A stretch of DNA of 64,000 nt from Lonepinella sp051851555 (GCF_051851555.1 NZ_JBPDVH010000006.1:67877-131876); one strand, 5' to 3'; shown: positions 53,918 through 60,302, counted from the first letter of the stretch. Notes: generated from the sequence alone by a model not told the origin. Program-made: numbers and translations.

Positions 53918-55303
53918 ATGACCACTGAAAATAATCTAAAAAACACCGCACTTAAAGACACCATTGTCGCTCAGGCTACCCCTATTGGGCGTGGTGGTGT
54001 GGGGATTTTGCGTATATCCGGTCCCTTAGCCATGAATGTGGCGCAAGCCGTGTTGGGCAAAACGCTCAAACCTCGTTACGCCAATTATCTGCCTTTTAAA
54101 GACGAGGACGGCACGGTATTAGATCAGGGCATTGCCTTATTTTTCCAATCCCCGAATTCCTTTACTGGTGAAGATGTCTTGGAATTGCAAGGCCATGGTG
54201 GGCAAATCGTGTTGGATCTCTTGCTGAAACGGATCTTACAAGTGTCTGGTGTACGTTTAGCTCGCCCAGGGGAATTTTCTGAACAAGCCTTTTTAAACGA
54301 TAAACTGGATCTCGCCCAAGCCGAGGCCATTGCGGATCTTATTGATGCCACCTCAGAACAAGCTGCACGTTCCGCTTTAAAATCCCTGCAAGGGGAATTC
54401 TCCAACAAGGTGAATCAATTAGTAGATGACGTGATTTATTTACGCACTTACGTAGAGGCCGCCATTGATTTTCCTGATGAAGAAATTGATTTTCTGGCCG
54501 ATGGAAAAATTGAGAACAAACTCAATGCAATCATTGCACAACTCGCCGACGTGCGAGCCGAGGCCAAGCAAGGATCGATTTTACGTGAGGGCATGAAAGT
54601 GGTGATCGCAGGGCGTCCTAATGCGGGTAAATCCAGTTTGCTCAATGCCTTAGCAGGCCGTGAGGCAGCGATTGTGACTGATATTGCAGGCACCACAAGA
54701 GATGTGCTACGAGAGCATATTCATATTGACGGCATGCCGTTACATATTATTGATACGGCGGGGTTACGTGACGCTACGGATGAAGTGGAACGAATCGGGA
54801 TTCACCGAGCTTGGACCGAAATGGAACAGGCTGACCGTATTCTTTTAATGTTAGATAGCACCGAACAGACAGATCTCGACAAAGTGCGGTCGGCATTTTT
54901 GCAGAAATTGCCGTCCAATATTCCCGTGACCTTAATTCGCAATAAAACCGATTTAAGCGGTGAAATCACTGGTTTAAGCGAAGAAAACGGCTATACGGTC
55001 ATTCGCCTTTCTGCCCGCAATCAACAAGGCATTGATTTACTGCGTGAACATTTAAAACAAGCCATGGGTTATCAAACCAGTACCGAGGGCGGATTCTTAG
55101 CCCGTCGCCGTCATTTAGAGGCCTTAGAAAAAGCCTCCGAACATTTACAACAAGGTCATACTCAACTGACACAATTCTACGCCGGTGAATTACTGGCCGA
55201 AGAACTCCGCCTTGTGCAAACCCATTTAAGCGAAATCACGGGCCAATTTACTTCAGATGATTTATTGGGGAATATTTTTAGTTCGTTTTGTATTGGGAAG
55301 TAA
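53918..55303 (+). CDS. mnmE: tRNA modification GTPase MnmE
   Basis: With MnmG it makes the cmnm5U modification at wobble uridine. The 461-residue protein has the N-terminal folate-binding domain (TIVAQATPIGRGGVGILRIS), a G domain with GRPNAGKSSLLNAL, GTTRD, DTAGL and NKTD, and the C-terminal CIGK with the catalytic cysteine. It closes the dnaA block. Confidence 0.97.
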   Translation: MTTENNLKNTALKDTIVAQATPIGRGGVGILRISGPLAMNVAQAVLGKTLKPRYANYLPFKDEDGTVLDQGIALFFQSPNSFTGEDVLELQGHGGQIVLDLLLKRILQVSGVRLARPGEFSEQAFLNDKLDLAQAEAIADLIDATSEQAARSALKSLQGEFSNKVNQLVDDVIYLRTYVEAAIDFPDEEIDFLADGKIENKLNAIIAQLADVRAEAKQGSILREGMKVVIAGRPNAGKSSLLNALAGREAAIVTDIAGTTRDVLREHIHIDGMPLHIIDTAGLRDATDEVERIGIHRAWTEMEQADRILLMLDSTEQTDLDKVRSAFLQKLPSNIPVTLIRNKTDLSGEITGLSEENGYTVIRLSARNQQGIDLLREHLKQAMGYQTSTEGGFLARRRHLEALEKASEHLQQGHTQLTQFYAGELLAEELRLVQTHLSEITGQFTSDDLLGNIFSSFCIGK

Positions 55304-55308
55304 TATTT

Positions 55309-55333
55309 CCCCATACTGGCGTATGGGATAGGC
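55309..55333 (+). repeat. Dispersed double-hairpin repeat, copy 2 (first hairpin only)
   Basis: CCCCATACTGGCGTATGGG, then ATAGGC, matches the first half of copies at 24362 and 59011. The second half is missing. It lies 6 bases after mnmE, at the left edge of the Rpn region. Confidence 0.65.
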
Positions 55334-55452
55334 AACAAAGATATTCAATAGAGCAAAATAGTCAGTTTTGAACATAATAAAACCTATTTTTGTGATCTTC
55401 ATTCCAAAACTGATCATCATTTCTTGTTATTTTCCGCATATTCAACCTACAC

Positions 55453-55483
55453 TGGATACCTGATTAACAAAACAAGGTATCCA
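55453..55483 (+). promoter_or_regulatory. Hairpin covering the ribosome-binding site of the Rpn gene
   Basis: TGGATACCT (55453-55461) and AGGTATCCA (55475-55483) form a perfect 9-bp stem with a 13-base loop. The right arm contains the AAGG ribosome-binding site and ends one base before the start codon. It should lower translation of the full-length nuclease. The same hairpin, with one G-U pair, is kept in the second copy at 60303-60333. Confidence 0.7.
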
Positions 55484-55484
55484 C

Positions 55485-56414
55485 ATGCAACAACATTCAC
55501 GCTATATCGATCTCACCACTGACTACGGCTTTAAACGTATTTTTGGTCGAGAAACCAACAAAGATTTATTAATGTCATTTCTCAATGAGCTATTTCAAGG
55601 CCGCAAAGTGATCAAGGATTTGGTGTATAACAAAAATGAACACTCAGGCGACATCCCCGAACAAGGTGCCGTTATTTTTGACCTGACTTGTACCGCCGAT
55701 GACGATAGCCAATTTATTATCGAAGTGCAACGACGCCATCAAGAACTGTTTAAACAACGTACTATTTATTATGGCGCCAAACTTATCAGTGACCAAGCCC
55801 CAAAAGGTCATCGCAGTGACTGGGGCTATGATATTACTGAAGTCTATGTGATCGCCATAATGGACGGTTTTCACTTTTCCGATAAACCCGATTATCTGCA
55901 TGATATTTGCCTATGCCATCGAAAGACAGGCGAAATTTTTTATGATAAACTGGGTTTTATTTATCTAGAATTGCTAAATTTCAACAAACCCGAAGAACAA
56001 TTAACCACGGACTTAGAACGTTGGTTATTTGTATTAAAAAATATGGCAAAACTAGACAAACTCTCGCCTTATTTACGTAAACCAATCTTCGAAAAGTTAT
56101 TTAGCATTGCTGAATATACCAGACTCAATAAAGAGGAAAAAGATATGTACGATGTGAGTTTAAAACGCAAGTGGGATGAATATTCCTTGCTTACCTCTGC
56201 TGAAACAAGAGGAATACGGCAAGGGTTACAACAGGGATTAGAACAGGGATTAGAACAGGGAATACAACAAGGAATACAACAAGGAATAGAGCAAGGGCGT
56301 TTGAATACACTTAAAGAAAACGCTAGAAATATGCTTAATCGTGGGTTTAATGTTCAATTAATTTCGGAAGTTTTGGGTTTATCTGTAGATGAAATTAAGA
56401 GTTTGATGAATTGA
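55485..56414 (+). CDS. Rpn-family recombination-promoting nuclease, copy A
   Basis: The 309-residue protein belongs to the PD-(D/E)XK Rpn/putative-transposase family. The start TDYGFKRIFGRETNKD is typical, and the nuclease core is seen as VIFDLTC (Asp66) and FIIEVQ (Glu80, Gln82). From residue 221 a separate C-terminal domain begins: MYDVSLKRKWDEYSLLTSAE, a linker of repeated Q-G-L/I-E/Q units, and a final helix pair VQLISEVLGLSVDEIKSL. In E. coli such nucleases are toxic, RecA-independent DNA-cutting proteins linked with phage defence. The gene is not preceded by a transposon end. Copy B at 59405-60301 has only one changed residue in the first 249. Confidence 0.9.
   Translation: MQQHSRYIDLTTDYGFKRIFGRETNKDLLMSFLNELFQGRKVIKDLVYNKNEHSGDIPEQGAVIFDLTCTADDDSQFIIEVQRRHQELFKQRTIYYGAKLISDQAPKGHRSDWGYDITEVYVIAIMDGFHFSDKPDYLHDICLCHRKTGEIFYDKLGFIYLELLNFNKPEEQLTTDLERWLFVLKNMAKLDKLSPYLRKPIFEKLFSIAEYTRLNKEEKDMYDVSLKRKWDEYSLLTSAETRGIRQGLQQGLEQGLEQGIQQGIQQGIEQGRLNTLKENARNMLNRGFNVQLISEVLGLSVDEIKSLMN
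56145..56414 (+). CDS. Intragenic C-terminal product of the Rpn gene (RpnS-like), copy A
   Basis: Codon 221 of the Rpn gene is an ATG preceded by AGAGGA at seven bases, a better ribosome-binding site than that of the long start. Translation here would give an 89-residue protein, MYDVSLKRKW to the end. In E. coli Rpn genes a similar internal start makes an antitoxin, RpnS, that blocks the long form. That the same segment also occurs as free-standing genes nearby supports its use. No expression data are available to me. Confidence 0.7.
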   Translation: MYDVSLKRKWDEYSLLTSAETRGIRQGLQQGLEQGLEQGIQQGIQQGIEQGRLNTLKENARNMLNRGFNVQLISEVLGLSVDEIKSLMN

Positions 56415-56423
56415 TGTGGTTTC

Positions 56424-56460
56424 AAATAGGGCTAAAAATACTGTGTTTTTAGCCTTATTT
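56424..56460 (+). terminator. Hairpin after the Rpn gene, copy A
   Basis: AAATAGGGCTAAAAA and TTTTTAGCCTTATTT form a 15-bp stem with one G-U pair and a 7-base loop. The same structure follows copy B at 59374-59410, with a perfect stem. No long T run follows, so it may act as an attenuator or mRNA end more than as a full terminator. Confidence 0.55.
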
Positions 56461-56515
56461 ACGCAAACCAATCTATTTTGCTGAATATACCAGACTCAAT
56501 AAAGAGGAAAAAAAC

Positions 56516-56749
56516 ATGTACGATGTGAGTTTAAAACGCAAATGGGATGAATATTCCTTGCTTACCTCTGCAGAAACAAGAGGAATACGGCAAGGATTAC
56601 AACGAGGATTAGAACAAGGATTACAGCAAGGGCGTTTGGATACGCTTAAGGAAAGCGCCAGAAATATGCTTAACCTTGGGGTTGATGTGGCGACCATTTC
56701 TCAGTATTTGAACTTACCCATAGAAGATGTTCGAAAGTTACAGCATTAA
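56516..56749 (+). CDS. Free-standing RpnS-like C-terminal domain gene 1
   Basis: The 77-residue protein starts MYDVSLKRKWDEYSLL, as does the C-terminal part of the full Rpn protein, has a shorter Q-G linker (RQGLQRGLEQGLQQG) and ends in a different helix pair (DVATISQYLNLPIEDVRKLQ). It has its own AGAGGA ribosome-binding site. The sequence just upstream (from about 56458) is a shortened remnant of the nuclease coding region, in which some 19 bases were lost. It contains no nuclease motif. I infer an antitoxin or decoy role. Confidence 0.72.
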   Translation: MYDVSLKRKWDEYSLLTSAETRGIRQGLQRGLEQGLQQGRLDTLKESARNMLNLGVDVATISQYLNLPIEDVRKLQH

Positions 56750-56760
56750 TTTTGTTTCAA

Positions 56761-56784
56761 AGTGGCCTGTATTGACAGACCACT
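56761..56784 (+). repeat. Intergenic hairpin of the array, unit 1
   Basis: AGTGGCCTGT and ACAGACCACT around ATTG form a 10-bp stem with one mismatch. It lies between two array genes, 21 bases before gene 2. Confidence 0.65.
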
Positions 56785-56804
56785 ATGTTAAAGGAGGAAG
56801 ATAA

Positions 56805-57026
56805 ATGTATGACGTCAGTTTAAAACGCAAATGGGATGAATATTCCTTGCTTACCTCTGCAGAAACAAGAGGAATACGGCAAGGATTAGAACAAGGATTA
56901 CAGAAAGGGCGTTTGGATACGCTTAAGGAAAGCGCCAGAAATATGCTTAACCTTGGGGTTGATGTGGCGACCATTTCTCAGTATCTGAACTTACCTATAG
57001 AAGATGTTCGAAAGTTACAGCATTAA
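56805..57026 (+). CDS. Free-standing RpnS-like C-terminal domain gene 2
   Basis: The 73-residue protein has the shortest linker in the group (RQGLEQGLQKG) and the same DVATISQYLNLPIEDVRKLQ end as gene 1. The first codons differ from gene 1 only silently (TAT GAC GTC against TAC GAT GTG), so selection has kept the peptide. AAGGAGG at seven bases before the ATG is a consensus ribosome-binding site. No nuclease part precedes it. Function is inferred only by homology to RpnS. Confidence 0.72.
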   Translation: MYDVSLKRKWDEYSLLTSAETRGIRQGLEQGLQKGRLDTLKESARNMLNLGVDVATISQYLNLPIEDVRKLQH

Positions 57027-57037
57027 TTTTATTTCGA

Positions 57038-57061
57038 AGTGGCCTGTATTGACAGGCCACT
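57038..57061 (+). repeat. Intergenic hairpin of the array, unit 2
   Basis: AGTGGCCTGT and ACAGGCCACT form a perfect 10-bp stem with an ATTG loop, followed by TTGTT. It is the same element as at 56761 and repeats with the gene, about 277 bases apart. Confidence 0.72.
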
Positions 57062-57081
57062 TTGTTAAAGGAGGAAAATAA

Positions 57082-57327
57082 ATGTACGATGTGAGTTTAA
57101 AACGAAAATGGGATGAGTATTCCTTGCTTACCTCTGCAGAAATGAGGGGAATACGACAAGGGTTACAACAGGGATTAGAACAGGGAATACAACAAGGAAT
57201 AGAGCAAGGGCGTTCGAATACACTTAAAGAAAACGCTAGAAATATGCTTAATCGTGGGTTTGATGTTCAATTAATTTCGGAAGTTTTGGGCTTACCTGTG
57301 GATGAAATTAAAAAGCTGATGAATTGA
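57082..57327 (+). CDS. Free-standing RpnS-like C-terminal domain gene 3
   Basis: The 81-residue protein combines MYDVSLKRKWDEYSLL, a linker of four Q-G units and the VQLISEVLGLPVDEIKKLM end that is found in the full-length copy A. So it is closer to the nuclease than genes 1 and 2 are. AAAGGAGG lies eight bases before the ATG. Its sequence resembles that of the single fragment gene in module B (59073-59318). The array ends 15 bases before a dispersed repeat. Confidence 0.72.
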   Translation: MYDVSLKRKWDEYSLLTSAEMRGIRQGLQQGLEQGIQQGIEQGRSNTLKENARNMLNRGFDVQLISEVLGLPVDEIKKLMN

Positions 57328-57341
57328 TGTTTCTCGCCGTA

Positions 57342-57396
57342 CCCTCTAGCCACAGCGTGGCGTGACGATGCTTAACCCCATACTCCAGTATAGGGG
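57342..57396 (-). repeat. Dispersed double-hairpin repeat, copy 3
   Basis: In the minus direction it reads CCCCTATACTGGAGTATGGGG, TTAAGCA, then GCCACGCTGTGGC and CTAGAG. It lies just after array A. Copy 4 has the same place and orientation after array B. Confidence 0.75.
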
Positions 57397-57456
57397 ATTT
57401 TTAAGTCTATTTCCCGCCTCACTTCTTGTAAAATCCCAAAAAGTTCCCAGAAAAAA

Positions 57457-57472
57457 TGTGATCTAGATCACA
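57457..57472. promoter_or_regulatory. CRP-binding site before the porin gene, site 1
   Basis: TGTGATCTAGATCACA is a perfect palindrome and matches both CRP half-sites. It lies about 370 bases before the porin ATG and about 240 before the likely promoter. Confidence 0.8.
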
Positions 57473-57611
57473 ATTTTGAAATAAAGTTTCTTTATATCAA
57501 ATTATTCTTGAGTATTTTCTCCATAAATGTCTTTAATATTATAAATAACCTTTAAAATCATATTGTTATAAAAATATGACATTCCCATAAAAATAAAATT
57601 TCTTTCAAAAA

Positions 57612-57627
57612 TGTGATCTGGATCTCA
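57612..57627. promoter_or_regulatory. CRP-binding site before the porin gene, site 2
   Basis: TGTGATCTGGATCTCA has one perfect half (TGTGA) and one with a single change (TCTCA). It lies about 90 bases before the -35 of the likely porin promoter, a common position for CRP activation. Confidence 0.7.
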
Positions 57628-57702
57628 TTTTTAACATGGTGAAGAATTTTATAACTTATTGATTTATATGAAATCTGTGTTTTCTGGTAAAATTCCCTAT
57701 TA

Positions 57703-57730
57703 TTGACATAAAAAAATAATTCATTTAAAT
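57703..57730 (+). promoter_or_regulatory. Probable porin promoter
   Basis: TTGACA is perfect; TTAAAT follows after 16 bases. The leader would be about 95 bases long before the porin ATG, which has AAGGAAAC as ribosome-binding site. Confidence 0.55.
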
Positions 57731-57828
57731 TTCACACCAAGAAGTAAAACTTCAAAAGCAAATTTATTTGCTTAACTCGAATCGACCTAATCGATTTGCT
57801 ACTTAACCAAAAATAAGGAAACATTGTT

Positions 57829-58860
57829 ATGAAAAAAACACTTATCGCTCTAGCCGTTGCTGCCTTAGCATCAAGTGCAGCCAATGCAACTGTGGTTTAT
57901 CAACAAGAAGGTACAAAAATTGATATTGATGGACGTATCTCATTGCAAGTTCGAAATGAAACTGACAAACGTACTGATTTAGTAGACAAAGGTTCTCGTG
58001 TTCGTGTTCGTGCTTATCAAGAGATTGGTAATGGTTTCGAAGCGTTAGCAAATATTGAACTTCGTTTTACTCAAAATGGTACTGTCGGTGATAGTATTCA
58101 CACTAAACGCTTATTCGGTGGATTTGCTCACAAAGATATCGGTACATTAACTTTTGGTCGTCAATTAACTGTAGGTGATGATTTAGGTTTATCCGATTTT
58201 ACTTATGAATTAGGTTCAATTACTAAAGTAGTTGATGCGCATGCTAAAGCCTTACATTTCAAATCAGCAGATTTTGGTGGTTTCCACTTTATGACTGATT
58301 ACTATTTTGGTACCGCTAACAAACATGATTCATTAGATAGAGAAACAGCCGATGCAGGCCAAGGTTTTGGTTTAGGTGCATTCTATAAAACGAAAATTGA
58401 TGACTTTGGTTTTGCTGTTGAAGGTGGTTACAGTGAACTTACTAAAGGTACATTAGAAACAGATGAATATAAAACTAAAGGGGCTGTTGCCGCTGTTCAA
58501 TTCTCTTATGGTCCAGTTGCTTTAGGTTTAGACTACTCCCACGCAAAATCGACAAAAGAGAAAGAAGACAATACATTCCGTGTTGGTGCTGAGAAATTCA
58601 ATCAAGTTGACCAATTTGAAGTGGGTTTAAAATACCAAATTACACCACAAAACAAAGTATTTGCTGAATACTTATGGGGTACTGGTAAAACTAAAGGCGA
58701 AGACAATGCGAAATTCCGCGGTTGGTTCTTAGGTGCAGATCACCAATTCAACAAAAACGTTGTAGTTTATGTTGAGGGCGGTGCATTCAAAACCAAACAA
58801 TCTGGTGAAGAGTTAAGCAAAAACAAACAAATCGCTTTAGGTACTCGTATCTTCTTCTAG
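57829..58860 (+). CDS. Outer-membrane porin, OmpP2/OmpH type
   Basis: The 343-residue protein has a 20-residue signal peptide (MKKTLIALAVAALASSAANA) and a mature part starting ATVVYQQEG or TVVYQQEG. Alternating beta strands follow (LFGGFAHKDIGTLTFGRQL) and the last residue is phenylalanine (GTRIFF), needed for assembly by the BAM complex. It resembles Haemophilus P2 and Pasteurella OmpH, trimeric general porins that are often major surface antigens. Lysine- and glutamate-rich loops are likely exposed. It lies between two inverted Rpn modules and has CRP sites upstream. Confidence 0.92.
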   Translation: MKKTLIALAVAALASSAANATVVYQQEGTKIDIDGRISLQVRNETDKRTDLVDKGSRVRVRAYQEIGNGFEALANIELRFTQNGTVGDSIHTKRLFGGFAHKDIGTLTFGRQLTVGDDLGLSDFTYELGSITKVVDAHAKALHFKSADFGGFHFMTDYYFGTANKHDSLDRETADAGQGFGLGAFYKTKIDDFGFAVEGGYSELTKGTLETDEYKTKGAVAAVQFSYGPVALGLDYSHAKSTKEKEDNTFRVGAEKFNQVDQFEVGLKYQITPQNKVFAEYLWGTGKTKGEDNAKFRGWFLGADHQFNKNVVVYVEGGAFKTKQSGEELSKNKQIALGTRIFF

Positions 58861-58891
58861 TTTTACCTCTATATACTAATGTTTTTATTTC

Positions 58892-58917
58892 GCCCCATTG
58901 TTTAATGGGGCTTTTTT
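58892..58917 (+). terminator. Intrinsic terminator after the porin gene
   Basis: GCCCCATT and AATGGGGC form an 8-bp stem with a 4-base loop, followed by six T residues. Confidence 0.9.
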
Positions 58918-58944
58918 GTGAATATGAAACGAGCCTAAACAAAA

Positions 58945-58980
58945 AGTGCGGTGAAAAAATAAAAGATTTTTCACCGCACT
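58945..58980. terminator. Inverted uptake-sequence pair
   Basis: AGTGCGGTGAAAAA and its complement form a stem of about 14 bp. The left arm has a perfect core; the right arm lacks its last base. It lies after the porin terminator. Confidence 0.7.
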
Positions 58981-59010
58981 ATTTATGTCACTATCTGTGA
59001 GGGTAATGCT

Positions 59011-59056
59011 CCCACACTGGCGTATGGGGTTAAGCATGGCCATGCTGTGGCTAGAG
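59011..59056 (+). repeat. Dispersed double-hairpin repeat, copy 4
   Basis: CCCACACTGGCGTATGGGG, then TTAAGCA, GGCCATGCTGTGGC and CTAGAG. It ends 16 bases before the stop of the module B fragment gene, in the same relation to its array as copy 3 has to array A. Confidence 0.75.
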
Positions 59057-59072
59057 AGTGTAGCGGGAAATA

Positions 59073-59318
59073 TCAATTCATCAACTTTTTAACTTCGTCA
59101 ACAGGCAAGTCCAAAACTTCCGAAATTAATTGAACATCAAACCCACGATTAAGCATATTTCTAGCGTTTTCTTTAAGTGTATTCAAACGCCCTTGCTCTA
59201 TTCCTTGTTGTAGTCCCTGTTCTAATCCCTGTTGTAACCCTTGTCGTATTCCCCTCATTTCTGCAGAGGTAAGCAAGGAATACTCATCCCATTTGCGTTT
59301 TAGACTGACGTCGTACAT
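59073..59318 (-). CDS. Free-standing RpnS-like C-terminal domain gene, module B
   Basis: The 81-residue protein reads MYDVSLKRKWDEYSLL, a Q-G linker (RQGLQQGLEQGLQQG and more), then VQLISEVLDLPVDEVKKLM. It has its own AGAGGA ribosome-binding site. Upstream lies the same shortened nuclease remnant as before array A gene 1, with the identical loss of about 19 bases, so the two arrays share an origin. It follows the full-length copy B in the same direction. Confidence 0.72.
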   Translation of the reverse strand: MYDVSLKRKWDEYSLLTSAEMRGIRQGLQQGLEQGLQQGIEQGRLNTLKENARNMLNRGFDVQLISEVLDLPVDEVKKLMN

Positions 59319-59373
59319 ATCTTTTTCCTCTTTATTGAGTCTGGTATATTCAGCAAAATAGATTGGTTTGCGT

Positions 59374-59410
59374 AAATAGGGCTAAAAACACAGTATTTTT
59401 AGCCCTATTT
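59374..59410 (-). terminator. Hairpin at the end of the Rpn gene, copy B
   Basis: AAATAGGGCTAAAAA and TTTTTAGCCCTATTT form a perfect 15-bp stem with a 7-base loop. It overlaps the stop codon of copy B. It matches the hairpin after copy A. Confidence 0.55.
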
Positions 59411-59641
59411 TAAATAACATCCATTCAACAGTTTTTTAATCTCGTCCGTAGGCAAGCCTACAATTTCCGAAATAAATTGAACGTCAAGGCCGCGAGCAAG
59501 CATATTTCGGGCCCCATCTTTTAGTCCCTCTAACCGCCCCTGTTGTAATCCTTGTTCTAACCCTTGCCGTATTCCTCTTGTTTCTGCAGAGGTAAGCAAG
59601 GAATATTCATCCCACTTGCGTTTTAAACTCACATCGTACAT
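59405..59641 (-). CDS. Intragenic C-terminal product of the Rpn gene (RpnS-like), copy B
   Basis: The ATG at codon 221 has the same AGAGGA ribosome-binding site as in copy A and would give a 78-residue protein. Its C-terminal helices (VQFISEIVGLPTDEIKKLL) differ from those of the other copies, so if it is an antitoxin it may fit its own long form best. Confidence 0.68.
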   Translation of the reverse strand: MYDVSLKRKWDEYSLLTSAETRGIRQGLEQGLQQGRLEGLKDGARNMLARGLDVQFISEIVGLPTDEIKKLLNGCYLK

Positions 59642-60301
59642 ATCTTTTTCCTCTTTATTGAGTCTGGTATATTCAGCAATGCTAAATAACTTTTCGAAGA
59701 TTGGTTTACGTAAATAAGGCGAGAGTTTGTCTAATTTTGCCATATTTTTTAATACAAATAACCAACGTTCTAGGTCCGTGGTTAATTGTTCTTCGGGTTT
59801 GTTGAAATTTAGCAATTCTAGATAAATAAAGCCCAGTTTATCATAAAAAATTTCGCCTGTCTTTCGGTGACATAGGCAAATATCGTGCAGATAATCGGGT
59901 TTATTGGAAAAGTGGAAACCGTCCATTATGGCGATAACGTAGACTTCGGTAATATCATAGCCCCAGTCACTGCGATGACCTTTTGGGGCTTGATCGCTAA
60001 TAAGTTTGGCGCCGTAATAAATGGTACGTTGTTTAAACAGTTCTTGATGGCGTCGTTGTACTTCGATAATAAATTGGCTGTCATCATCGGCGGTACAAGT
60101 CAGGTCAAAAATAACGGCACCTTGTTCGGGGATATCGCCAGAGTGTTCATTTTTGTTATACACCAAATCCTTGATCACTTTGCGACCTTGAAATAGCTCA
60201 TTGAGAAATGACATTAATAAATCTTTGTTAGTTTCTCGACCAAAAATACGTTTAAAGCCGTAGTCAGTGGTGAGATCGATATAGCGTGAATGTTGTTGCA
60301 T
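59405..60301 (-). CDS. Rpn-family recombination-promoting nuclease, copy B
   Basis: The 298-residue protein is almost identical to copy A through residue 249, including Asp66, Glu80 and Gln82; the only change noted is Asp to Asn in HFSNKPDY. In a 270-base stretch compared by eye I counted about 14 silent differences, so the two copies have been apart for some time and both kept under selection. The C-terminal part differs: a short linker (RQGLEQGLQQG), then LKDGARNMLARGLDVQFISE and a longer end, NGCYLK. The leader and its hairpin are shared with copy A. Confidence 0.9.
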   Translation of the reverse strand: MQQHSRYIDLTTDYGFKRIFGRETNKDLLMSFLNELFQGRKVIKDLVYNKNEHSGDIPEQGAVIFDLTCTADDDSQFIIEVQRRHQELFKQRTIYYGAKLISDQAPKGHRSDWGYDITEVYVIAIMDGFHFSNKPDYLHDICLCHRKTGEIFYDKLGFIYLELLNFNKPEEQLTTDLERWLFVLKNMAKLDKLSPYLRKPIFEKLFSIAEYTRLNKEEKDMYDVSLKRKWDEYSLLTSAETRGIRQGLEQGLQQGRLEGLKDGARNMLARGLDVQFISEIVGLPTDEIKKLLNGCYLK

Positions 60302-60302
60302 G

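Larger units (their letters stand above)
57397..57828. other. Long AT-rich control region before the porin gene
   Basis: Over 430 bases without a gene lie between the repeat and the porin gene. They hold two CRP sites and a probable sigma-70 promoter, described separately. The rest is AT-rich, with several runs of A or T; nothing else is recognisable. Confidence 0.7.

Noticed and set aside
55392..55407. CRP site before the Rpn genes
   Set aside because: TGTGATCT is present in both copies, but the second half (TTCCA) does not match the consensus.
56218..56290. CRISPR-like short repeats in the Q-G linker
   Set aside because: The repeats are 12 bases, adjacent, in frame and coding; there are no spacers.
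55485..57327. Rpn region as a transposon with terminal inverted repeats
   Set aside because: The family is often called putative transposase, but no terminal repeats with target duplication are seen, and Rpn proteins are nucleases and not proven transposases.
56516..57327. Short Rpn genes as dead fragments
   Set aside because: Each keeps start, stop, frame and a strong ribosome-binding site, and differences between them are partly silent.
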